NCBI GenBank assembly: GCA_024644125.1
Contig: JAHELQ010000387.1
Location: 1-5,415, forward strand
Length of the DNA: 5,415 bases
Direction of reading: 5' to 3'
Source: Candidatus Aminicenantota bacterium
GTDB lineage: Bacteria > Acidobacteriota > Aminicenantia > UBA2199
Both the position numbers and the translations under genes were made by a program. This document shows positions 1-5,415 of the stretch, one piece after another. Within the stretch, counting starts at the first letter, position 1. Every line of letters begins with the position of its first letter. The notes beneath the pieces are model-generated. The model saw only the letters and a list, made by a program, of their open reading frames with translations, made no database searches and was not told the DNA's origin.

Positions 1-3000
1 TCGCCCCCCACACTGATCTGGAACAAAAACTGGCTGCCATTTGGTCCGACGTCCTGGGCAAAGAGGCATCCTCCATCGGGATCGCCGATGACTTCTTCGA
101 GTCCGGCGGCCATTCCCTCAACGCCGCGGTGGTGATTTCCAGAATGCACAAAGCGCTGAACGTCAAGGTGCCGTTGGGGGAATTGTTCCGCAATCCCACG
201 ATCCAGGGGCTGGCAACAGTGGTGGAATCGTCCCAAAAAGAGCGGTTCTCCGCCATCCAGTTGGCCGAAGAGCGGGAATACTATCCTCTTTCCGCCGCCC
301 AAAAACGCCTGTATATCCTGCAACAAATGGACAGGCAGAGTACCGTCTACAATCTACCGGCAATGTTTACCCTGGCGGGAGATGTCGATGTCGACCGAAT
401 CGAAACGGTCTTCGACACGCTATTGGCCAGGCACCAGGCTCTCCGTTCATCGTTTGAAATGGCGGAGGGGCAACCGGTGCAGCGGGTGCGCCGGCAGGCC
501 CATTTGAGTGTGCGCCGTGAAGAAGGCGATGATTGCCGGCAGGCGGCCTCGGACTTTATCCAACCCTTCGATCTGGCGGCGGCTCCGTTGGCGAGGGCCA
601 TGCTATTCCGGCGGAAAAGCGATGATTATTTGCTGGCGGTGGATATCCATCACATTGTGGCGGACGGAATTTCAATGGAAATCATCGCCCGCGAGTTCTC
701 CGCACTGTACAGGGGGCTTCAGCTACCGCCGCTTCGTTTGTCCTACAAAGATTATTCCCAATGGCAGCAAAGCACCGCCCGGCGAGAAGCGGTTCGTCGG
801 CAGGAGGAATTCTGGATGCGTGTCTTTAGCGGAGGGATCCCGGAGTTGGAACTTCCCACCGACTTTCCCAGGCCGGCGGTCAGGCAATTCGACGGCAGCT
901 CCTTTCGCTTTGAATTGGGGGAGACGGAGACCGCGGCGCTGGAACGGCTGGGGCGCGGGCGGGGCATGACGATGTACATGATGCTCCTCTCGGTCTATGT
1001 CCTGGTATTGGCCAAACTTACGGACCAGGAAGATATCGTAGTGGGAACGCCGGTGGCGGGCCGCGACCATCCCGATCTCGAAGGGGTGGTAGGGATGTTT
1101 GTCAACACCCTGGCCCTCTATTTCAAGGCGGATGGCAGCGATTGCGTCGCAGACTATCTGGATCATATCAAAACAACCGCGTTGGAGGCGTTTCAGAATC
1201 AAGATGTGCAATTCGAAGACCTGGTGCAGCAATTGTCGGTGAAACGGGATACCGGGCGCAATCCGGTGTTTGACGCGATGTTCACGATGCAAAACCAGCA
1301 GCCCCGGCAAACCATCGACTCAACGGCGGTCAAACGGGAGAATTCTTTGCTGATGGGATCGTTTGATTTTGATAACAAGACGGCCAAATTTGATCTCAAC
1401 CTGCAGGTCACCATCGCGCCCAAACGTCTCTATTTTGTCCTGGAATATAGCGCAACGCTATTCAAGCGCGAGACCGCCGAGCGCATAGGCGATTATTTCC
1501 GGCGCCTGGCATCGAAGATAACGGATTCCCCCCAAAAATCCATAAGCGACATCGAGCTCGTGACAGGGGAAGAAAAAGAGAGTCTGCTCTCCCATTGTTG
1601 CGATGGTGATCTGAAGTTGCCGCTGCATATGACCATCTGCCGCCGCCTGGCTGAAATCGCCTGCGCGTTCCCCGGGAATATCGCGGTGACGCTCGAAGAC
1701 CGCAGGCATTACTCCTATGAATGTTTACTCGCCCAGGCCCGGTTGGTGGCGGAGCGGTTGCGGCAATCGGGAATTGGCCCCGGTGCGATTGTGGCACTCT
1801 TGTTCAAACCCTCCTTTAGTATGATCGTCTCCATGCTCGCCGTTCTCCAGGCGGGCGCAGCCTATCTCCCCATCGATCCGGGAATTCCCCCCCATCGGCA
1901 ACGATTTTTGCTGCGCGACAGCAACGCGTCGGCGGTGGTCAGCGACGGGGAACAGCCACTGCCTCAGAGCGACGGGTTGGCGTTGGTCATAAACGACGAA
2001 CCATTGTCGCCCCCGGAGGCGCGCCTCGATGAACGGGATCCCCTGATCCACGAGGCGAAACCCGAAGATCCGGCGTATGTCATCTACACCTCCGGTACCA
2101 CCGGACAACCCAAAGGGGTCGTGATCGAACACAAAAACGTGTGCGCGTTGTTATTGCATCACCCCTTCCCGTTCCGGTTCGGGGCCGGTGATGTCTGGAC
2201 CATGTTTCATTCTTATAGCTTCGACTTCTCCGTCTGGGAGATGTACGGCGCATTGATGTTCGGCGGCAGGCTGGTGATGGTATCACATGCTACCACCAGG
2301 GATCCTCGCGCCTACGGCCGGTTATTGGAGCGGGAACGGGTGACGGTGTTGAACCAGACCCCCTCGGCCTTTTATTCTCTGGCGGCGGAAATCCTGAACA
2401 TGAAGCCTGCGTCGCTGGCGCTCGCTTATGTGATTTTTGGAGGCGAAGCTCTCAATCCGCCGCGGCTGAAAACCTGGCGGGGCAGGTATCCGGATGTGAC
2501 TCTGGTCAACATGTACGGCATCACCGAAACGACTGTCCATGTCACATACAAGGAAATCGGAGCGGAGGATATCGCCGTTGCCCGGAGTAATATCGGAACT
2601 CCGCTAAAAAATCTCTACGCGCTTCTAACGGACCGGTACGCCAACCTACGTCCGGCCGGAATGCCCGGCGAGCTGTGCGTCGGCGGCGCCGGCGTCGCCC
2701 GCGGTTATTTGAACCGGCCGGAACTGACTGCGGAAAAATTTGTTCCCGGACCCTTTAGCGAAGACCGGTTCGTCTACCGCTCCGGCGATCTGGTGAAATC
2801 CGAACAAAATGGTGATCTGGTCTACCTGGGCCGTCGCGACCGGCAGGTGAAAATACGCGGCTACCGGATCGAAACCGCCGAGGTGGAGGCCGGGCTACTG
2901 CAACACGACGATGTATTCGACGCGGTTGTGTCGGTCCGGGATATCGGCGGCCAGCCGGCGTTGGTGGCGTATTTCATCGGACGGGACACTCTATCGTTTT

Positions 3001-3479
3001 CTCAATTGCGCGAGTTCCTGGGGCGCCTCCTGCCGGCCTACATGATTCCCGCTCATCTGGTTCCGGTAAAAGAGGTGTACTTAACTCCCAATGGAAAGAT
3101 CGACCGGCGGCGGCTGGACCGGATCGAGCTGGATTCCGGGCAAAAACGGGGTCAGAAACCTCAGGGACGGACGCAGGAAATCATTGCCGCCGCCTGGCGC
3201 AATGTGTTGGTTGTGGAGGATTTTGATGTTACGGATAATTTTTTTGATTGCGGCGGCAATTCCCTCACGTTGGTGCGGGTGAATCACCTGCTTCGGGAGG
3301 AATTGGGCGTCGATCTCCCGGTGATGGCATTGTTTGAGCATCCCACCATCCGGTCGCTGGCGGACTATATCGACGACCGGCTTGAAACTCCACCGGAGGT
3401 TACGGACCGCTCGCAAGTCGTGAAGAATGCCCGGCACACCCGCAATCTGCAATTTGAAAAAAGGCGCAAAAGGAATTGA
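1..3479 (+). CDS. Nonribosomal peptide synthetase, C-terminal part (PCP-C-A(Thr)-PCP), 5' partial
   Basis: This is a cytoplasmic assembly-line enzyme that adds one amino acid, predicted to be threonine, to a carrier-bound chain. The frame is open from nt 3 (1158 full codons to the TGA at 3477-3479). The first in-frame start-like codon, GTG at 129, lies inside a carrier domain just after its GGHSL motif, so the true start is upstream of the window. Domain order: PCP1 with DDFFESGGHSL (phosphopantetheine Ser codon 114-116); C domain with SAAQKRLYIL, RHQALRSSF, HHIVADG (catalytic second His 651-653), VVGTPVAGR and NQDVQFEDLV, which best fits the LCL type; A domain with LQAGAAYLPID (1845-1877), YTSGTTGQPKG (2085-2117), FDFSVWE (2220 on), YGITETT, YRSGDL (2775-2792), GRRDRQVKIRGYRIE and NGKIDRR; PCP2 with FFDCGGNSL (Ser 3261-3263). 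There is no E, MT or TE domain, so the Thr should stay L and the chain must be handed on. The neighbouring PKS begins two bases after the stop. Family assignment is near certain; the substrate call is inferred from the pocket residues. Confidence 0.97.
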   Translation, partial: APHTDLEQKLAAIWSDVLGKEASSIGIADDFFESGGHSLNAAVVISRMHKALNVKVPLGELFRNPTIQGLATVVESSQKERFSAIQLAEEREYYPLSAAQKRLYILQQMDRQSTVYNLPAMFTLAGDVDVDRIETVFDTLLARHQALRSSFEMAEGQPVQRVRRQAHLSVRREEGDDCRQAASDFIQPFDLAAAPLARAMLFRRKSDDYLLAVDIHHIVADGISMEIIAREFSALYRGLQLPPLRLSYKDYSQWQQSTARREAVRRQEEFWMRVFSGGIPELELPTDFPRPAVRQFDGSSFRFELGETETAALERLGRGRGMTMYMMLLSVYVLVLAKLTDQEDIVVGTPVAGRDHPDLEGVVGMFVNTLALYFKADGSDCVADYLDHIKTTALEAFQNQDVQFEDLVQQLSVKRDTGRNPVFDAMFTMQNQQPRQTIDSTAVKRENSLLMGSFDFDNKTAKFDLNLQVTIAPKRLYFVLEYSATLFKRETAERIGDYFRRLASKITDSPQKSISDIELVTGEEKESLLSHCCDGDLKLPLHMTICRRLAEIACAFPGNIAVTLEDRRHYSYECLLAQARLVAERLRQSGIGPGAIVALLFKPSFSMIVSMLAVLQAGAAYLPIDPGIPPHRQRFLLRDSNASAVVSDGEQPLPQSDGLALVINDEPLSPPEARLDERDPLIHEAKPEDPAYVIYTSGTTGQPKGVVIEHKNVCALLLHHPFPFRFGAGDVWTMFHSYSFDFSVWEMYGALMFGGRLVMVSHATTRDPRAYGRLLERERVTVLNQTPSAFYSLAAEILNMKPASLALAYVIFGGEALNPPRLKTWRGRYPDVTLVNMYGITETTVHVTYKEIGAEDIAVARSNIGTPLKNLYALLTDRYANLRPAGMPGELCVGGAGVARGYLNRPELTAEKFVPGPFSEDRFVYRSGDLVKSEQNGDLVYLGRRDRQVKIRGYRIETAEVEAGLLQHDDVFDAVVSVRDIGGQPALVAYFIGRDTLSFSQLREFLGRLLPAYMIPAHLVPVKEVYLTPNGKIDRRRLDRIELDSGQKRGQKPQGRTQEIIAAAWRNVLVVEDFDVTDNFFDCGGNSLTLVRVNHLLREELGVDLPVMALFEHPTIRSLADYIDDRLETPPEVTDRSQVVKNARHTRNLQFEKRRKRN
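18..230 (+). other. Peptidyl carrier domain PCP1 of the preceding module
   Basis: This carrier domain ends a module whose catalytic domains lie upstream of the window. The core motif DDFFESGGHSL places the phosphopantetheinylated serine at codon 114-116. It is followed by the usual helix (ISRMHKALNVKVPLGELF) and PTIQGLATVV. It presents the donor chain to the C domain beginning near nt 279. The identity of its amino acid or acyl cargo cannot be read here. The GGHS form is the common one for carriers feeding an LCL condensation domain, which agrees with the domain that follows. Confidence 0.93.
1618..3118 (+). other. Adenylation domain, predicted L-threonine specific
   Basis: This domain activates an amino acid as aminoacyl-AMP and loads it onto PCP2. 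All core motifs A2 to A10 are present, including the A10 lysine (codon 3096-3098). Aligning by eye to the GrsA Phe-activating domain gives these pocket residues, with GrsA numbers and window codons: D235 (2223), F236 (2226), W239 (2235), N278 (2352), I299 (2433), G301 (2439), M322 (2511), V330 (2535), H331 (2538), K517 (3096). The ten-letter code DFWNIGMVHK is the classical threonine signature. YGITE in place of YGPTE in A5 is a variant I associate with threonine domains. A8 reads RIETAEVE where RIELGEIE is usual, a mild change. The alignment is manual but is anchored by invariant flanking motifs. Confidence 0.88.
3165..3479 (+). other. PCP2 and basic C-terminal tail, donor to the downstream PKS
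   Basis: The carrier domain has FFDCGGNSL with the phosphopantetheine Ser at codon 3261-3263, then HPTIRSLADYIDD. After it, about 30 residues rich in Arg and Lys (ending FEKRRKRN) run to the stop. No thioesterase, reductase or condensation domain follows, so this carrier must donate its chain to another protein, most simply the KS encoded next. The basic tail could act as a docking or linker segment, but I recognise no named docking-domain fold. GGNS, compared with GGHS in PCP1, fits a carrier with a different downstream partner. Confidence 0.85.
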
Positions 3480-3484
3480 TCATG
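3468..3484 (+). promoter_or_regulatory. Ribosome binding site and translationally coupled gene junction
   Basis: AAAAGGA at 3468-3474 is a strong Shine-Dalgarno match lying inside the last codons of the NRPS gene, with seven bases between it and the ATG at 3482. The NRPS stop TGA (3477-3479) is only two bases before that ATG. This decides the PKS start: an in-frame TTG at 3476 is too close to the SD, and an in-frame stop lies at 3455-3457. The spacing indicates one transcript and probable translational coupling, as expected for consecutive assembly-line genes. Confidence 0.85.
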
Positions 3485-5415
3485 AGTGTTACCTCCAATG
3501 TTGAAACCACCGGCCTGGAAATAGCTGTCATCGGCATGTCCGTCCATCTGCCCGGAGCGGACGATATCGAGCGCTTCTGGAAAAATCTCGAAAATGGCGT
3601 CGAGTCGATCGCGTTTGCCAGTGATGATGAGCTCGAACAATCGGGAATGAAGGATGAAACCATCCGCAATCCCGCGTTTGTCCCGGTGAAAGGCGGCCTA
3701 TTGGCAAACCGCCAATCTTTTGACGCCTCCTTTTTTGGCTTTACGCCCCGCGAGGCAGAGCTTCTGAATCCCCAAACCCGCCTGCTTTTGCATGGCGCCT
3801 GGGAGGCGTTGGAAGACGCCGGTTACAATCCTTTTTCGTACAAGGGATATATCGGCCTCTACGGCGGCGCCGGCTCCGGTTTTCACTGGAATGTCCTGGT
3901 GATGATGTCGGGGATCGCCGATGAAATAGGGGAGTTCGCCGCCATGTTATTGGCGGATGAACGGAATCTTTGCACCCATGTGGCTTATAAACTGGATCTC
4001 AAAGGACCGGCAGTCCTGGTCCAATCCGCCTGTTCCACCTCCCTCGTGGCTGTTCATTACGCCTGTCAGGGAATCTTGAACGGCGAGTGCGACCTCGCTC
4101 TGGCGGGTGGAGTTACCGTGTTTGCCCGTGAACCGTTGGGATATATCTACCGCGATGGCATGGTCAATTCTCCCGACGGTCATTGTCGCGCATTCGACCG
4201 CCGGGCAAAAGGTATGGTTGGTGGAGAGGGCGCCGGAGTGGCGGTGTTAAAACGGTGTGCCGAAGCGCTGGAGCAAGGGGATCATATTTACGCAGTCATC
4301 AAAGGTAGCGCCGTCAATAACGACGGCTTGCGTAAGGTGGGGTATACGGCACCCAGTATCCAGGGGCAGGCGGAGGTGATCCGCGTCGCCCTTCAAGTGG
4401 CTGAGGTGGAACCGGAGACCGTGACTTACATCGAGGCGCACGGCACCGGAACATCGCTCGGAGATCCGGTGGAAATCGGAGGTCTGATTCGGGCCTTCGA
4501 CTCGGAGAAGCGGCAATTTTGCGCTATCGGCTCGGTCAAGACCAATGTGGGACATCTGGACGCGGCGGCCGGTATCGTCAGCTTCATAAAAACCGTCCTG
4601 GCTCTGGCTCGCAAAAAAATCCCCGCCAACCTCCATTTTGAAGAACCGAATCCCAATATCCAATTCGCATCGAGTCCCTTTTATGTGAATCCCACGCTCA
4701 AAGACTGGCAAACCGACGGCTTCCCGTTGCGTGCGGGGGTGAGCTCGTTCGGTATCGGCGGTACAAACGCTCATGTGGTATTGGAGGAAGCTCCGGTCGG
4801 CGCTATGTCGGCTTCAGGAGCATCGTCGCGGCCATGGCGATTGATGACTTTATCGGCTGCTTCGGTCGAAGCCCTCGATAAATCGACGCAACGATTGTCG
4901 GTACACCTGGCGGAGCATCCGAACCTAAGTGCTGACGACGTGGCCTTCACATTGCATGTCGGCCGGCGGGAAATGCCGGTTCGCCGGATGCTGGTGTGCG
5001 ATTCGCTAAAAAACGCTGCGGCGGGACTGGCTCGAGCTCCGGTCGCTACCGCGCCTTCGGGAAAACCGTCTGTGGTTTTTTTATTTCCCGGTCTGGGCTC
5101 CCAATACAGCGGGATGGGGCGCGGTTTGTACGGAATCGAACCGGAATTCCGTCGGCAGATGGACCGTTGCGCCGAGATAGTAAATGACCTTCTAAACATA
5201 GATATCAAAGGCATTCTATATTCCACTGTATCGGCAATGCAGGCCAATGACATCGCCCAGGTGTGCACCTTCATTGTCGAATACTCTCTAGTGAAGCTGC
5301 TGATGAGTTGGGGGATTTTACCCTCCGCTCTGCTGGGGTACAGTTTCGGCGAATATGCCGCCGCGTGCCTGGCCGGAGTTTTTTCTCTAGAGGACGCCCT
5401 CGGTATGATCTGCTG
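3482..5415 (+). CDS. Type I modular polyketide synthase (KS-AT...), 3' partial
   Basis: This is a cytoplasmic modular PKS that extends the chain delivered by the upstream NRPS. The frame is open from the ATG to the window end (644 full codons plus two bases). Residues 12-438 are a complete ketosynthase: EIAVIGMS near the start, active-site Cys184 in QSACSTSL (codon 4031-4033), His320 in EAHGTGT (4439-4441), Lys353 and His358 in KTNVGHLDAAAG (4553-4555), closing with GIGGTNAHVVLEEAP. The Cys-His-His spacing (136 and 38 residues) matches active KS domains, so it should condense and not merely decarboxylate. Residues 439-530 form the usual KS-AT linker. From about 531 an acyltransferase begins (FLFPGLGSQ, then Ser621 in GYSFGEY). 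Only about 11 residues precede the KS, so there is no classical N-terminal docking domain. Reductive domains and the carrier lie beyond the window. The KS resembles those following NRPS modules. Confidence 0.97.
   Translation, partial: MSVTSNVETTGLEIAVIGMSVHLPGADDIERFWKNLENGVESIAFASDDELEQSGMKDETIRNPAFVPVKGGLLANRQSFDASFFGFTPREAELLNPQTRLLLHGAWEALEDAGYNPFSYKGYIGLYGGAGSGFHWNVLVMMSGIADEIGEFAAMLLADERNLCTHVAYKLDLKGPAVLVQSACSTSLVAVHYACQGILNGECDLALAGGVTVFAREPLGYIYRDGMVNSPDGHCRAFDRRAKGMVGGEGAGVAVLKRCAEALEQGDHIYAVIKGSAVNNDGLRKVGYTAPSIQGQAEVIRVALQVAEVEPETVTYIEAHGTGTSLGDPVEIGGLIRAFDSEKRQFCAIGSVKTNVGHLDAAAGIVSFIKTVLALARKKIPANLHFEEPNPNIQFASSPFYVNPTLKDWQTDGFPLRAGVSSFGIGGTNAHVVLEEAPVGAMSASGASSRPWRLMTLSAASVEALDKSTQRLSVHLAEHPNLSADDVAFTLHVGRREMPVRRMLVCDSLKNAAAGLARAPVATAPSGKPSVVFLFPGLGSQYSGMGRGLYGIEPEFRRQMDRCAEIVNDLLNIDIKGILYSTVSAMQANDIAQVCTFIVEYSLVKLLMSWGILPSALLGYSFGEYAAACLAGVFSLEDALGMIC
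5072..5415 (+). other. Acyltransferase domain, N-terminal part, with variant motifs
   Basis: The AT should select the extender unit (malonyl- or methylmalonyl-CoA) and load it on the module's carrier protein. The first motif reads FLFPGLGSQYSGMG (residues 533-546), where GQGSQ is usual. The nucleophile motif reads GYSFGEYAAACLAGVFSLEDAL in two overlapping parts, GYSFGEY with Ser621 (codon 5342-5344) and ACLAGVFSLEDAL, where GHSxGE is usual. The serine and its flanking glycines are intact, so the domain looks functional. The residues that separate malonyl from methylmalonyl specificity (the HAFH / YASH region) and the second catalytic His lie past the window end, so extender choice cannot be called. 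Confidence 0.9.

Noticed and set aside
129..131. GTG as the start of the NRPS gene
   Set aside because: It falls in the helix right after the GGHSL motif of a carrier domain. The same frame stays open to nt 3 and encodes the missing part of that carrier, so the gene begins upstream of the window.
723..1310. A 195-codon open frame on the minus strand inside the C domain
   Set aside because: It lies wholly opposite a conserved condensation domain, its protein has no recognisable motif, and it has no separate regulatory signals. Long antisense frames are expected opposite GC-rich coding DNA.
3390..3479. A truncated thioesterase or docking domain at the NRPS C-terminus
   Set aside because: The roughly 30 residues after PCP2 contain no GxSxG or other TE motif and are too short for a known folded docking domain. 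They are better described as a basic tail.
5076..5082. Homopolymer runs (seven T here, seven T at 3239-3245, seven C at 1887-1893) as possible frameshift sites
   Set aside because: Each encodes part of an expected motif (FLFP of the AT, FFD of the PCP, PPH after A2) and the frame continues correctly on both sides.
4247..5274. Minus-strand open frames of 175 and 167 codons opposite the KS and AT
   Set aside because: They oppose a continuous PKS reading frame with intact catalytic motifs and show no protein family resemblance, so they are shadows.
5339..5344. AT as a broken, inactive domain because of GYS for GHS
   Set aside because: The nucleophilic Ser and flanking Gly-Glu are intact and the surrounding sequence is well conserved. 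The variant alone does not indicate loss of function.

Overview
The window is a fully coding slice of a hybrid nonribosomal peptide / polyketide biosynthetic gene cluster. It holds two large genes on the + strand. Both are cut by the window edges: the first lacks its 5' end and the second lacks its 3' end. There is no gap of more than a few bases between them, and I see no RNA gene, mobile element, CRISPR array, promoter or terminator.

Layout. From nt 1 to 3479 runs the C-terminal part of a nonribosomal peptide synthetase (NRPS). Its order is: end of one module (peptidyl carrier protein, PCP1, about nt 18-230), then a complete elongation module made of condensation (C, about 279-1560), adenylation (A, about 1618-3118) and PCP2 (about 3165-3385), then a basic tail of roughly 30 residues. 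It has no thioesterase, epimerase or methyltransferase. After two bases and a well-placed Shine-Dalgarno sequence, a modular type I polyketide synthase (PKS) starts at nt 3482. It shows a complete ketosynthase (KS), a linker, and the first part of an acyltransferase (AT) before the window ends.

How the genes work together. The acyl or peptidyl chain on PCP1 is condensed by the C domain with the amino acid loaded by the A domain onto PCP2. Read by alignment to GrsA, the A-domain pocket gives D-F-W-N-I-G-M-V-H-K, which I recognise as the classical threonine code. The PCP2-bound chain ending in Thr should then pass to the KS of the next protein and be extended by a malonyl-type unit. The expected intermediate is therefore X-Thr-C2, a gamma-amino-beta-keto acid with a hydroxyethyl side chain, before any reduction by domains outside the window.

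Organism. The DNA is bacterial and moderately GC-rich by eye. The C, A and PCP wording (for example SAAQKRLYILQQ, and FDFSVWEMYGAL in the Thr A domain) resembles NRPSs I associate with Firmicutes such as Paenibacillus and clostridia, and with some uncultured lineages such as Acidobacteriota/Aminicenantes and deltaproteobacteria. I cannot place it more closely from sequence alone. The machinery belongs to well-known families. What may be new is the product, not the type of system.
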